A stretch of 64,000 bases of DNA from Owenweeksia sp. (GTDB taxonomy: Bacteria > Bacteroidota > Bacteroidia > Flavobacteriales > Schleiferiaceae), in assembly GCA_002695025.1 (NCBI GenBank), contig NZNV01000032.1, positions 1 to 64,000 on the forward strand, in the 5' to 3' direction. Positions 38,901 to 51,300 of this stretch are shown here, piece after piece. Below the pieces are notes generated by a model. The model made no database searches. It saw nothing but the letters and a program-made list of their open reading frames with translations, and was not told the origin of the DNA. Position numbers and translations under genes: made by a program. Every line of letters starts with the position of its first letter. Position 1 is the first letter of the stretch.

Positions 38901-41900
38901 GCTAATTCTTTAAGCGGTAATCCATTGGTGCTTGCTAATAATGATCTGCATGTGGTGGGTCCATTGCTGGATAACATGGGTACACCGCTGGCCCAGGTCA
39001 CTATTGATATTGATGGTGATGTAAGATCTGCAACTACCCCGGATATCGGAGCCGATGAGTATGCGGCAGCAAGTTGTTTGCCATCCACGCTGCTTACAGC
39101 TGCCAATATCACAGCTACTTCAGCGGAACTGAGCTGGACACCCGGATCCGGAACCGATTTCAACATTGAATACGGACCGGTAGGATTTACTCCCGGAACA
39201 GGTGCAGGTATAGTGAAGGCCAACGTAGGAAATCCTCCCTATACACTTACTGGATTATCCGAACAAACGGATTACGATTTCTACGTTCAGGATATTTGCG
39301 GAGGTACTGGTACTTCTCCTTGGTCTGCCGTTCAAACTTTCAAAACACGCTGCCTGAATACCCTCAATGGTACGTATACCATTGATCTTAGTCAGGCTAC
39401 CGGTACGGGCAATTTTGCTTCATTTGCGGAAGCGGCCGATGAGCTTAATAACTGTGGTATTTCCGGACCTGTAACCTTCAATATACAGGCTGGAAATTAT
39501 ACGGATCACCTGCATCTGTTTGAAGTTGAAGGTATCTCACCCGTAAATACCATTACCTTCAATGGTACAGGCCAGGATACCTTGATCTGGGATCAGACAG
39601 GACCACAGGCAGCTGTACTGCTGGATGGAACTAAGTTCGTTACCCTGAACAATATGAACATTGTGAACGAGCTTACCTCCGAAGCATGGGGTGTACTTCT
39701 CACCAATAACTCTGATTCCTGTAATATCTTGAATACCACAATTTTGATGGATTCAACCACTACTTCTTCAGATAAGAGCGCCATATTGGTGTCAAATAAT
39801 TATGTCAATGACCTGGGTGAAGGAGGAGATGTGGATTACCTTACGGTGAACGCATGTACCCTTGTAGGAGGTTATTATACCATGAACTTTGAGGGTAACG
39901 CTACCGGCAACCCATCCTACAATTACTACATTACGGATAACATTATTCGGAATTTCTATCTCACCGGTATCTATGTGGACGAAATACAGAACCTGTATAT
40001 TACCGGAAATACGATTACTACTGATCGTGGTGCGGGTAATGGTGACGGAATGTATATCTACGATGCCAATAATTATTTCATTGAAGGTAATACGATCATT
40101 GTAGGAGACTATGGTATTTATATCAGCGATGGTAATGACGGTTTTACAGCTACTGTAAACTCTACCATTGTAAACAATATGATAGTAAGTTCGGATGATT
40201 ATGGTCTGTACCTCAATGATTTTGAGAGTACGGATGTTTTCCATAACTCGGTAGTGGCTAAGCCCGCCATCCGCATCAATGATCAGGATGGTCTGGATGT
40301 ACGGAATAACATATTCTATTCAGATGGTGATTTTGCCTTTGAATCAGATGATGCCCTGGCCACTGGTGATGTTATAGATTACAACATGTACTTCAGCAAC
40401 AACACCAATGCGTTTGATATTGGCACCAGTGTATATGCTGACCTGGCTGCATGGCAGGCAGGTGATGCTACCCGTAACCTGAATTCTCGCGAAGGGAATC
40501 CTGGTTTTGCCGGTCCTGATGATCTTCATGCTTCCAGCTATCAGGTTGATAATGCCGGTGATAATACCGTGGGTGTTACTGTGGATATTGATGGTGATGT
40601 AAGACCTGCCGCAGGTTCAACTACGGTAGATATAGGTGCGGACGAGTTTGATGGTACACAAGATGATATTGCTATCCTTGAGATCATTGCTCCCAATAAT
40701 AATGATTGTGGCGACAGCAACACCGTAGTGGGTGTAGTATTCCAAAACCAGGCTGCATTAACGGCTACAGGCTTTACCATTGAGGCCAATATTTCAGGAG
40801 CAGGAACTGCAAACCTCAGTGATATATATACAGGCAACCTGTTAAGTAATGAAATAGATACAATGTTCATATCTTCCTTCAATAGCGTTGCAGGAGGTAC
40901 CTATACCATTCAGGCGGTTGCCTTGTATACGGCTGATGCGAATACTTCCAATGATACGCTTGAAGTGAGTATTGATATCGGTAATGTTTTAGCACCGGAA
41001 CCTACCGCTGAGAATGATACGCTGTGTGTGGGTCAAACTACTCAGTTGTACTTCCCGGTCAATACAGATGATGATTATTTCTGGGTAACGGCCAGTGGTG
41101 ATACCATTGGAACTCAGGATAGCATTACTGTAGGTCCCATCGGAGTTAATGACACGACCTTTAACCTCCTTGTAAAATCGCAGGCAAGTTATCAGGTAGG
41201 GCCGGTGGATAATACCTTCGGAGGAGGAAGTAACAGCACACTATTTACCTCTTACCAAATGTTGTTCACTACTTATGACAATATCACTTTAGACAGTGTG
41301 GCGGTCTACACATCTGCAGCTACCGGTACCGTTGTGGTAAGTGTTAATGACGCAACAGGAACCATGTTGCAAACAACCAGTGTAACCGTTACGGCATCCG
41401 GAAAAATGATGGTTCCACTTGATTTTGATCTGGCACCTGGCTCTTATGAACTGGATGCTTCAGGAACTTCCGGAGTAAGCCTGTTCCGTAATACCGGAGG
41501 GGCTGTATACCCATACTCTGTGCCCGGTATAATTGATATTACAGGTCAGAATTTCAGTTCAGGACCAGATTATCTTTACTGGTTTTATGACTGGCACTTA
41601 ACTGCCTCTGGTTGTCCCAGACCTGCCGGAGAAATTACTATCTATACCCAGGATGAGCCTGTGGCTGCGTTCAGCAAGACCATTAATGCTGCTACACCTA
41701 CAGACCGTAGTGTAGACTTTGATGCCGGAACTTCAACGGGTGCTGATAGCTACGAGTGGGATTTTGGTGATGGATCTGCCAAAGTAAATGGTGAAACCAC
41801 CAATCATGCATATACTGCCAACGGAAACTATACGGTTACCTTAGTGGTAAGTAATGCGTGCGGTAGCGATACGATCACGGATACTTTTGATATTGAAGGT

Positions 41901-42176
41901 ATCAGTGTTGAGGAGAACCCTATCAGCCGTAGCCTTGCATTGTATCCTAACCCAACGGCCGGTTCGGTACGGGTAAGTTTTGATACCGAAGGTTCCGAGG
42001 ATGTAAGCCTTACAGTGCTTGATCTGAGCGGTAAGCGCATCATGAACTGGAACTTCACCCATGCCAATGGCCGGGTAGATGAGGAGCTTGACCTTACTGA
42101 TCTTGCTACCGGAACCTATGTGTTGCAGATAGAAAGTGGTAACATGAGAGCTATTCGCAGAGTGATCAAGAATTAA
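32991..42176 (+). CDS. Giant T9SS surface protein C: glycine-rich ALK/LTK-like domain and four beta-helices
   Basis: 3061 residues. Signal peptide (MRRLLLAVSLLISWVSLAQ); then a Gly-rich domain (about 30-310) opening with EWTVPFSGVYHIDATGASGG and containing runs such as GGGGGGGYSGGAGG, like the ALK/LTK glycine-rich family; a CARDB-like domain (about 325-425); then Fn3 domains alternating with four parallel beta-helix regions (about 520-953, 1047-1483, 1576-2028, 2124-2557). Each helix starts (L)SG(T/S)YTI and ends DIGADE(Y/F). A second CARDB-like domain, an uncharacterised stretch, PKD (from about 2891) and the sorting domain (YPNPT at 2985) follow. Beta-helices often bind or cut polysaccharides, but no catalytic residues are identifiable. 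Likely surface exposed. Confidence 0.87.
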   Translation: MRRLLLAVSLLISWVSLAQTYTFTNAGANGATGPNQAQIDAAYTGTDLQGNVISAGGIQEWTVPFSGVYHIDATGASGGGEGRSSNAGGLGASMSGDFLLNQGDVIRILVGQKGEDGCGAGGGGGGTYVVRNGTLLLAAGGGGGATSDNNGGPALTGFDGGNDFPGGTTPGGIGGGGGDVCTGGSSVSHGGAGAGYLGDGATAPVGLSGFSNGEGGKAFVNGGTGGAQSPLVAGEPVGGFGGGGGVTSCTVGGGGGGGYSGGAGGQQINSCTPGIGRSGGGGGGSYNAGFNPVNVAGTHNGNGSVSIAVPLSGGHNDAGVAFLNSPIEFCPGSQTVSVTINNYGENIVNGVNVNWSVDGATQAPVAVSTPLDIYGGTGSSTLQVTLGNYTFASGVAYDVRVWTSSPNGVTDTVPSNDTLKITLMSGLSAPIGFTSSNVNSFSVDLSWSFTAPGYEIIYGPTGFNPATGGTVTTASASPYTLNTLSSTTDYDIYLYATCGGGVTSDTVGPISITTLCAPVDILSGTYTIDGSQPTGGTNFNSFTDLTNKLNTCGISGPVTFNIQPGTYTDKLHLFSISGVSSVNTITFNGTGQDTLIWDQTGEQAAVLLDNTQFVTLNNMVIVNEKGSEAWGVLLINNSDGCTISNTTILMDSTSTSSDNTAILVSSDYDDDLTEGGDVDNLTITGCTIVGGYYALNLEGKATDDPSFDYIITDNEIRQFYIAAIYADELENIEISRNTIFTDRGTSTGDGLYLLDINNYHIEGNNISVGDYGLYISNGNENYTVTTNSTIINNMVLSTSDYAMYLNDFDNTDIFHNTSLGEPGIRINEQEAADIRNNIFASTGDYAFESDGALGSGDVVNYNLYYSPVALPLHVGLNDFANLRDWKVADPSNNVNSLEGDPIFASASDLHIEGALANESGDNSVGVTIDVDGDTRPSGGATIVDIGADEYVPPVCPQVAGFTVDVLGFNDVTFSFENIGDSYEVEVGTCGFAQGTGAGTIYTGVDPFTISSLIPNTCYEVYARRSCGTNGFSPWAGPFTFTTDCSPAQKLSGSYTIDPGQPTAGTNFTSFADAMVVLYDCGISGPVVFNIAAGTYSGSLQFTEVNGASATNTITFRSNNVSSVILTHSSTTDEPTVYLDGGDYFIFKKLTIQNTSTSDGWGVLLQHGADYNTIDSCLINMPITTTTDIMGITASNSLSSGTARANNANYLTVSNCEIRGGEIGINLQGGLTAPVFNLGHTIVNNTFRKQDDHAIETFGIGELTIIKNDVDSLVNSSAYAVYLNRTNDFIIEENRIVGPDWALYMLDANDGYMPTTRSRIVNNMITSYGDYGLYLNNFEATDVFHNSVLAEPAFRINDQVDVDVRNNIFASTGDFAFESDDDLTATDVVDYNQYYSTGTNAFDIGTNVYADLAAWQTGDVTRNANSVEGNPLFTETYDLHVNGTLSNEAGDNSVGVTVDIDGDVRPSAGATIVDIGADEYTPPACPDLASGVIDFVTFEGGQFTFDDPSSTYNMEFGPCGFNQGTGTTFNNLSNNPTITTLASNTCFDAYVQRDCGGSGKSGWFGPITFTTLCSPSQKLSGTYTINNSLPPSATNFTSFGAVESILNACGILGPVTFNVGSGTYNEQMELINVPGISATNTITFQADPANTSPAEVVFAASASAENFVFRFTDMSYVTVRGLTLTATGTSYSKVIDMDGRGEYITIEENTLNGSFSPSSVSSHNYDIISNNTGAANIYNHCIIRKNEIHGGTYCIYLYGISSELETGNVVDSNVIIDHVYSAISMNYQENLQVRGNTINSPGTSATTYGIYSQYGQHINIVGNNLDIKAVTTGYGIYLDNDDGSAADPNLVANNMVSVLDNSGTTYGIYAYRQDTTWIYHNSVLVNSTSATGGRALYINKTSTEGSDLQVVNNSFVNSGAGFAVEVASNASSNYITQMDYNNLYSLGTDLGKFGATSTTDLTAWKVASTFDANSLSGNPLVLANNDLHVVGPLLDNMGTPLAQVTIDIDGDVRSATTPDIGADEYAAASCLPSTLLTAANITATSAELSWTPGSGTDFNIEYGPVGFTPGTGAGIVKANVGNPPYTLTGLSEQTDYDFYVQDICGGTGTSPWSAVQTFKTRCLNTLNGTYTIDLSQATGTGNFASFAEAADELNNCGISGPVTFNIQAGNYTDHLHLFEVEGISPVNTITFNGTGQDTLIWDQTGPQAAVLLDGTKFVTLNNMNIVNELTSEAWGVLLTNNSDSCNILNTTILMDSTTTSSDKSAILVSNNYVNDLGEGGDVDYLTVNACTLVGGYYTMNFEGNATGNPSYNYYITDNIIRNFYLTGIYVDEIQNLYITGNTITTDRGAGNGDGMYIYDANNYFIEGNTIIVGDYGIYISDGNDGFTATVNSTIVNNMIVSSDDYGLYLNDFESTDVFHNSVVAKPAIRINDQDGLDVRNNIFYSDGDFAFESDDALATGDVIDYNMYFSNNTNAFDIGTSVYADLAAWQAGDATRNLNSREGNPGFAGPDDLHASSYQVDNAGDNTVGVTVDIDGDVRPAAGSTTVDIGADEFDGTQDDIAILEIIAPNNNDCGDSNTVVGVVFQNQAALTATGFTIEANISGAGTANLSDIYTGNLLSNEIDTMFISSFNSVAGGTYTIQAVALYTADANTSNDTLEVSIDIGNVLAPEPTAENDTLCVGQTTQLYFPVNTDDDYFWVTASGDTIGTQDSITVGPIGVNDTTFNLLVKSQASYQVGPVDNTFGGGSNSTLFTSYQMLFTTYDNITLDSVAVYTSAATGTVVVSVNDATGTMLQTTSVTVTASGKMMVPLDFDLAPGSYELDASGTSGVSLFRNTGGAVYPYSVPGIIDITGQNFSSGPDYLYWFYDWHLTASGCPRPAGEITIYTQDEPVAAFSKTINAATPTDRSVDFDAGTSTGADSYEWDFGDGSAKVNGETTNHAYTANGNYTVTLVVSNACGSDTITDTFDIEGISVEENPISRSLALYPNPTAGSVRVSFDTEGSEDVSLTVLDLSGKRIMNWNFTHANGRVDEELDLTDLATGTYVLQIESGNMRAIRRVIKN

Positions 42177-42198
42177 CGAATAGTTGATATATAAAGGA

Positions 42199-42228
42199 AG
42201 CCCCGCCATTTGGCGGGGCTTTTTATTT
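42199..42228 (+). terminator. Terminator of giant gene C
   Basis: AGCCCCGCCA and TGGCGGGGCT pair as a perfect 10-bp stem, followed by TTTTATTT, 22 bases past the stop codon. Confidence 0.92.
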
Positions 42229-42351
42229 AAAACCAGTTAGTTAGTTTAAGTTTCACCATCCTGAAAGGCCTGTAAATTTTAGGCTTTAACAGGTTTTTTC
42301 TGTAACTTTACGCGCTCCATGTAACTGAAAACCAATAATTAACCCGTTGAA

Positions 42352-45300
42352 ATGAAGCAAATTTTAGTAATACTTGGAATTGTAGCTTGTTGGACATCGG
42401 CCCAATCAGGAGGCCCGGAAACAATTTCTTACAAACTTCACAGCGGGATAAGCCCAACGAAGCTGGCTAATGGCAGCGGTCCGGAGGAAAATAACAGGCT
42501 TAGCATATCGGGTGAATCAGGTTTAAGCCGCAGTCATAATGGTTTTCAAGCCTTTGAGGAGTTCCTGAGCGGAGCAGTTAGCTGTGCAGATCCCATCGGC
42601 TTTACAGCGAGTAATGTTACGGCTGGAGGTGTAAGCCTTACGTTTGACAATACCGGTGATGACTATGAAGTAGAATATGGCCTTTGTGGTTTTACACAGG
42701 GAAGCGGTATGACTGCTTCGGGTACGGAACCTATCTCCTTGAGTGGTTTGAATCCCGCTAGCTGCTACGATGTATATGTACGCAGAGATTGTGGTACCGG
42801 GGGGTTTTCCAACTGGGCAGGACCTTTTCAATTTTCAACACTCTGTAACCCTCCCAGTGCTGTAACCCTTCCCTTTACAGAAGATTTTGAAGTAGCCACC
42901 GGAACCTTCATTGGCAGTGAACCTGCTGCGTATTGCCGTTCTGAGGTAAGCTGGAGTTTTGAAACCAACCGTCCGCTTAACGGCCGTCTGCGTTTTGATT
43001 ACTACCCTCACAACGGAACCAAAGCGGCTACCCTGGATGTGGATTCAGCGGATAACGGCAAGGCGGTGAACTACTTGGTCGGCACCATCAATATGTCCAA
43101 TTACGATACTTCATCCACCAATTTTTTCCTCCTGAGCTTTTTCCATCGAAGTCATGGTGATTTTGAGGACCCAAGGGATAGTGTTTGGGTGAGGGGAAGT
43201 AATACTGATCCCTGGATCGGCATTTATGATCTGTATGCCAACCAGGTGAATGGTGCTTTTGTACAAGCTCAGAATATTGAACTGAAGGACATTCTGAAGA
43301 ATGCTAACCAAAACTTTTCCAGCACCTTCCAGCTGCGCTTTGGGCAAGAGGGTTATAGGGCCACTACGTCAATCGGTGGGGGTCATGGCCGAACGTTTGA
43401 TGATATCCTGATTGAGGAAGTAAACTGTCCGGATCCCACGGGCTTTGCTGTGAATACCCTTACTTCCAGTAGTGTTACCCTTGCATTTGATAATACCGGT
43501 AATGACTTCGAAGTAGAAGTGGGGCCCTGTGGTTTTACGCAGGGTATGGGCGCCCTCTCCTCCGGTACAGAGCCTTTAATGGTTACCGGATTAATGTCCA
43601 ATACTTGTTACGATGTATACGTAAGAAGAGATTGTGGTTCCGGATCCTTTTCCAACTGGGTAGGACCTTTTCAATTTCATACACTTTGCGGGGCTCCCAG
43701 TCCTGTGACCCTTCCCTTTACAGAAGATTTTGAAGGAGCCACTGGAGCCTTTATTGGAAGTGAGCTCAACTTATACTGCCGTTCTGAGGTGAGCTGGAGT
43801 TTCGAAACCGATCAGCCTGCTTTTGGGCGTATTCGTTTTACTAGTTTCTCCGGTTCCCAAGGAGCTACTCTGGATCGGACTAAAGGAGGTAATCCTTTTC
43901 CGGTAAACTACCTGATCGGTACCATCAACATGTCCAATTACGATACCTCTTCGGCTAATTTCATCGTGCTGAGTTTTTTACATAATAGTCACAGTGACGG
44001 GTCTCATCCAGCGGATAGTGTTTGGATAAGAGGAAACGATACCGACCCCTGGATAGGTATTTATGACCTGGCTGCAAACCAGGTGAGTGGAACTTTTGTA
44101 CATGCTCAGAATATCGAACTGAATAGTATATTGAAGAGTGCCAATCAAAACTTCTCCAATACCTTCCAATTGCGCTTTGGGCAAGAGGATTATAGTTTTG
44201 CTGGCGGAATGGTTGGAAATAGTGGCCGTACCTTTGACGATATCTTGATCGAGGAAGTAAGCTGTTTATACCCCACTGACTTTGCAGCCATTACAACCAG
44301 TAACATTACAGCCACCAGTGCAAGCCTTACATTTGATAATACCGGTGATGACTATGAAGTAGAATATGGGCCCTGCGGTTTTGTACAAGGAGGTGGTATG
44401 GCTGCTTCAGGTACGGAACCTATCTCCTTGAGTGGTTTGAATGCTACCAGCTGCTACGAGGTGTATGTGCGTAGGGATTGTGGCTCCGGAAACTTTTCCG
44501 ACTGGGTGGGCCCTTTCCAATTTAGTACACCCTGTACCGGTCCCAGTGCCGTGACTCTTCCCTTTACGGAAGATTTTGAAGGGGCCACTGGAACATTCAT
44601 TGGTAGTGACCCTGCTGCGTATTGCCGTTCTGAAGTGAACTGGAGTTTTGAAACAAATAAATCTCTTTATGGTCGCCTGCGTTTTGACCCCTACTCCAAT
44701 AACGGGTCTAAAGGAGCTACGCTGGATGCGAATGACGAATTTAGTCCTTACACCAGGAACTATCTGATCGGTACCATCAACATGTCCAACTACGATACGT
44801 CCTCCGTCAATTTTTTCCTCTTGAGCTTCTTTCATCGGAGTCATTATGACGATCCTAACCCAGGGGACAGTGTATGGGTTAGAGGAAGTGATACTGATCC
44901 CTGGATAGGTATTTACGATCTGTATGCCAACCAGGTGAATGGTACTTTTGTACAGGCCCAGAACATTGGTTTAAAGGAGATACTGAAGTCAGCTGATCAA
45001 AACTTCTCCAGCACCTTTCAGCTTCGCTTTGGACAGGAAGGTACTCGCCCCACTGTAGCTCCCGGTGGATCTCATGGCCGTACGTTTGATGATATCCTGA
45101 TCGAAGAAGTAGGCTGTTTGGAGCCCACGGGCTTTACGGTGGATACCCTTACTTCCAATAGTGCCACCCTTTCCTTTGATACCATGGGTTATGACTATGA
45201 AGTAGAGGTAGGGCCTTGTGGTTTTACACAAGGTATGGGTACCTTGTCTTCCGGTACAGATCCTTTAATGGTTACCGGATTAATGTCCAATACTTGTTAC

Positions 45301-48300
45301 GATGTATACGTAAGAAGAGATTGTGGTTCCGGAAGTCTTTCCGGCTGGGTGGGTCCCTTTCAATTTCATACACTTTGTGGGATTCCCAGTGCTGTGACCC
45401 TTCCCCTTGCAGAAGATTTTGAAGGAGCCAGCGGAACCTTCATTGGAAGCGAGCTCAATTTGTACTGCCGTTCGGAGGTGAGCTGGAGCTTCGAAACCAA
45501 TGAGCCTGCTCATGGCCGGGTGCGTTTTGATCAATACTCCAACAACGGAACCAAAGGAGCTACCCTGGATCGGAATGCTGCAGGTAATCCTCAGCCGGCA
45601 AACTACCTGATCGGTACCATAAATATGTCCAATTACGATACCTCTTCGGCTAATTTCATTGTTCTGAGCTTTTTCCATAACAGCCATAATGACGAAGCGG
45701 ATCCGGGAGATAGTTTATGGATACGGGGAAGTGATACCGATCCCTGGGTTGGGGCGTATGATCTGTTCGCGAACCAGGTGAGTGGTACTTTTGTACACGC
45801 CCAGAATATCGAACTGAATAATATACTGAAAAGTGCCCATCAAAACTTTTCCAGCACCTTCCAGTTGCGCTTTGGCCAGGAAGGTCAATATCCAGCTGTA
45901 GTAATGGGTGGAAACGATGGCCGTACCTTTGACGATATCCTGATCGAGGAAATAAGCTGTTTGAAACCGACTGGCTTTACCGCCAGTAACGTTACGGCCA
46001 CGGGTGCAATCCTCACGTTTGACAATACCGGTGATGACTACGAAGTAGAATATGGGCTTTGTGGTTTTACACCGGGACATAGTATGGCTGCTTCGGGTCC
46101 GGAGCCTATTTCTTTAAGTGGTTTGAATCCCGCCAGCTGTTACGATGTATACGTGCGTAGGGATTGTGGAGCAGGAGATTTCTCCGACTGGGCCGGCCCT
46201 TTTCAATTTCATACACCTTGTACCGCTCCCGTTCCGGCAACCCTGCCTTTTATTGAAGATTTTGAAGGAGCCAGCGGAACTATAGTTGGTGATATGCCTG
46301 CTGTATATTGCCGCTCTGATGTAAGCTGGAGTTTCGAAACCAACAGGCCTGCTGATGGCCGTCTTAGTTTTGGCCCCTTCCCCTATATTGGGTCTAAAGC
46401 AGCTACCCTGGACTCGAAATCAGAAGGTAGTGATATAGAATGGGTGGAGAACTACCTTACCGGTACCATCAATATGTCCAATTACGATACTTCATCCACC
46501 AATTATTTCTTTTTGAGTTTCTATCAACGTGGTCACGATAATGAAAAAAAGGATAGTATATGGATTCGGGGAAGCAATACCGATCCATGGGTTGGGATTT
46601 ACGAACTGGGTACCAATAATGGTCCTATATATGCCCAGTATATTGATCTGAAGCCAATACTGAAAAATGCTAACCAAAACTTCTCCAGCACCTTCCAGAT
46701 ACGTTTTGAGCAAAAGGGCTATCTCCCCCATTCAACCCTTGGTTTAACACATGGTCGTACGTTTGACGATATTGCAATTGAGGAGGTAAATTGCATGGAT
46801 ACCATCGGCTATTCTGCCGGTAACATTACGGCCGATGGGGTAACCATTACCTTCAATAATACCGTTGATAATTTTGAAGTAGAAGCGGGTACTTGTGGTT
46901 TTACACCCGGAACAGGAACCACCTTTGCGGGTACAGGAACCATTAGTGTTACCGGGCTCACAGAGAACACCTGCTATGATGTATATGTACGAAGGGATTG
47001 TGGTACACAGGGATTTTCCGATTGGGTAGGTCCTTATACCTTTACTACTCTCTGTAATGTAGTAACGGCTCCTTACAGGGAAGACTTTGAAAACTTCACC
47101 ACCAGATTCTTTGATGGAGCTCAGAACTGTGTGTTTATCAGTTCCGATAAACCTGGTATTAGTAAAGGCTATTCCTGGGAAGTACGGAATACGGCTTCTG
47201 CCACTTCGGGCACTGGTCCGGATAGGGATAATACCCTGGCCCCCAACACCGGTGGAAAATTTGTAGCGGCAGACGTAAACGGATCAGTAGCAGGAGACGA
47301 ATCCCGCTTATTAACTCCGGTAGTGGATATTTCAGGATTGAGTAATCCTGAACTGGGGTATTTCTACCACATGTATGGAACGCAGATGGCCGACCTGCAT
47401 GTGGATATATGGGATGGAACGCAATGGTTACTGGATCAGCAACTGATCACGGGTGCACAAAATACCGGTCGGTCTGATCCTTATAACGAAACTACCTTGG
47501 ATCTGAGTACTTATAGCGCGGATACCGTCCAGGTGCGTTTCCGCGTAAGCTCCAACGGATGTTGCGCTGGTGACGTTGCGATCGATGATATTCGTATTAG
47601 CGAACCCATCACTTGTCCATATCCTTCTAATCTTAGCGCTACCAATTTGTCTGCGAGCAGCGCAGATCTTCACTGGACGGGTGGCGGAGCCACAAACTGG
47701 AATGTGGAATACGGGCCGGCCGGCTTCAATTTAGGGTCCGGTACCTATCTTTCTACCACCAATCCTACTTCAAAAATAACCGGATTATCTCCATTCACGG
47801 AGTATGAATTTTATGTTCGTGATAGTTGCGGTGCAGGCAATGTATCCTTCTGGACAGGTCCTTTCCAATTTCGCACACGTTGTACGGTTCCACCTCCGGT
47901 TACTCTTCCGTTTGCAGAAGATTTTGAAGGAGCCAGCGGAACCTACATTGGCGGTACACCCGGGGTGTATTGCAGTTCTGAAGTGAGCTGGAGTTTTGAA
48001 ACCGATGAGCCTGCTTATGGCCGTATCCGTTTTGATAGCTATTCTAATAGTGGATCCAAAGGAGCTACTCTGGACCGCAGTAGTCTGGGTTTGGGCAGTC
48101 CTCAACCGGGAAATTACCTTACTGGTACCATCAATATGTCCAATTACGATACTTCCTCGGCCAATTCCATTATGCTGAGTTTTTTCCACAACAGCCATGA
48201 TAATAACTCAGGCCCATTTGAAAAAGTATGGGTCCGGGGGAGTCATACCAACGGCTGGATCCAGGTTTATGATCTTTATGCCAACCAGGTGAACGGTACT

Positions 48301-51300
48301 TTTATACATGCCGAACAAATTGACATTAAGGAGAAACTGAAGAATGCCAATCAGAACTTCTCCAGTACCTTCCAGCTGCGCTTCGGACAGCATGGTAATG
48401 ATGCTGCTACATCTCTATCTGGAAGCAGTGGCCGCACCTTTGACGATATCCTGATCGAAGAGATAAGCTGCTGGAAACCCACTGGTTTTGCAGCCAGTAA
48501 TATAACATCATCCGCTGCTACCCTTACCTTTGATAATACCAGTGATAATTACGAAGTAGAGGTAGGCCCCTGTGGTTTTACCCAGGGTGCCGGCAGCCTG
48601 TCTTCCGGAGCGGAGCCTTTAAACATTACAGGCTTAATTGCGGATACATGCTATGAAGTGTATGTTAGAAGGGATTGTGGAGGAGGAGACTTTTCCTATT
48701 GGGAGGGCCCCTTCCAATTTAGTACACAATGCCCGGCTCCCAGTGCTGTAACCCTTCCCTTTACCGAAGGTTTTGAAGGCGCCAGCGGAACCTACATTGG
48801 TAGTAAGCCCAATGCGTACTGCCGCCCTGAAGTAAGCTGGAGTTTCGAAACCGATCAGCCAGATCATGGGCGCCTGCGTTTCAATAGCTTCTCACGCAAC
48901 GGCACCAATGGAGCTACCCTGGATAGGAATACAACGGGTACTCTCCGGCCGCAAAACTACCTGATCGGAACTATTGATATGTCCAATTACGATACTTCCG
49001 CAGCAACCTTCTATGTATTGAGTTTTTACTACAATAGTCATGGGGGTGGGACGCACTCAGGAGATGGGGTTTGGATCAGAGGAAGTAATACCGATACATG
49101 GATCAAGGCACATAGCCTTAGTGCCAATCAGGTGATCGGTACGTTTATAGAGGTAAAGGATATAGATCTGAAGAATATACTGAAGAGTGCCAACCAAAAC
49201 TTCTCTAGCACTTTTCAGTTGCGTTTTGGTCAGAGCGATGCCAGCGCGGCTACCGCACTGAACGCAGTGACTGGTTTTACTTTTGACGATGTCCTGATCG
49301 AGGAGGTGAGCTGTCTGGATGCTGCCAGTCTTTCAGTGGTTAGCACATCCACCACCGGTGCCACCTTTGCTTTTGACAATACGGGTGACAACTACCAGGT
49401 AGAGGTGGGGCCCTGTGGGTTTACGCAGGGAACGGGAATGCTCTTTTCGGGTTCAGACCCATTAACTGTTAGTGGCTTGAATAATGCCACCTGCTATGAA
49501 GTGTACGCACGCAGAGATTGTGGTGCCGGGGGCTTTTCCCCCAACTGGATAGGCCCTTTCCAGTTTCGTACACGATGCCCGGCTCCCAGTCCTGTAACCC
49601 TTCCCTTTACGGAAGATTTTGAAGGAGCCAGTGGAACTTTTATTAACAGTACTTATGCCGTGCATTGCCGTCCCGAGGTGAGCTGGAGTTTTGAAACGGA
49701 TATGAATGGTTCTGGGCGTCTGCGTTTTGATAGCTTCTCCCACAACGGGACCCAGGGTGCTACCCTGGATCATATTGGTGCAACTTATGGAGGGCAGTCG
49801 GAGAACTACCTGATCGGTGTCATCAATATGTCCAATTACGATACTTCTTCCGCTAATCCCATTGTGCTGGATTTTTTCCATAATAGTCACGGTGATGATC
49901 CCAGCACACTTGATAAAGTATATATCCGGGGAAGCCATACCAACAGCTGGATCCAGGTTTATGACTTATATGCCAACCAGGTGAACGGTACTTTTGTACA
50001 CGCGCAGGAGATTGATCTTACACAGCGCCTGAAGGCTGCCAACCAAAATTTCTCCAGCACCTTCCAGCTGCGCTTCGGGCAATATGGCAATGATGCTGCT
50101 ATATCTCTCATTAAGGAAGAAGGCCGTACCATTGACGATATCCTGATCAGGGAAATAAACTGTTTGAAGCCTGTCGCCTTTACCGCCAGTAATATAAGAT
50201 CAACCGCTGTTACCCTTACGTTTGACAATACCGGGGATAACTACGAAATAGAGATAGGCCCCTGTGGTTTTACCCAGGGTATGGGCACCCTTTCTTCTGG
50301 TGTGGAGCCTCTAAATATTACCGGCTTAATGGCGGATACCTGCTATGAAGTATATGTACGCAGAGATTGTGGCGGGGGAGACTTTTCCTATTGGGAAGGC
50401 CCTTTCCAGTTTAGTACGCAATGCCCGGCTCCCAGTGCGGTGACCCTTCCCCTTACCGAAGATTTTGAAGGAGCCAGTGGAACTTTTATTGGAAGCAAGC
50501 CTGCTGCGTATTGCCGTTCGGAGATAAGCTGGAGCTTTGAAACCAATCAGCCTGATCACGGTCGTCTGCGTTTTGATAGTTATTCCAACACGGGAACCAA
50601 AGGTGCTACCCTGGACGGGGCATACAGCGGACATCCGGTGAATTACCTGGTCGGTACCATCAATATGTCCAATTACGATACATCCGCAACCAATTTTTAT
50701 CCGTTGAGCTTTTATTACAATAGTCATTCAGACGGTGGTGACCCAGCGGATAGCGTATGGATACGCGGAAGCGTAGATGATCCTTGGATTGGGGTGTATG
50801 ATCTGTTTGCCAATAAGATCAACGGTACTTTTGTACATGTTCAGAATATCGAACTGAAGAGTATCCTGAAGGCTGCCAATCAAAACTTCTCCAACACCTT
50901 CCAGGTGCGCTTTGGACAAGAGGGGGTTTATGCCGCTACCTCGCTGACAGGAGTGGATGGCTATACCTTTGACGATATTATGGTTGAGGAAGTGAACTGT
51001 TTGAGACCTGCTGATTTTTCGACCAGTAATTTAACCCTGACCAGTGCTACCCTTACGTTTGATAATACTGGTGAAAACTACGAAGTAGAAGTTGGCCCCT
51101 GTGGTTTTACGCAAGGCACGGGTAACCTGTCTTCCGGCTCAGAGCCATTAACGGTGACCGGATTAAGTGCAGGTAGCTGTTACGAGGTATATGTACGGAG
51201 AGATTGTGGTACACCAGGCTTTTCTAGTTGGGCAGGTCCCTTCCAGTTTTCTACACCCGGCACCACTCCCGGGCCTGTGACCCTTCCCTTTACGGAAGGT

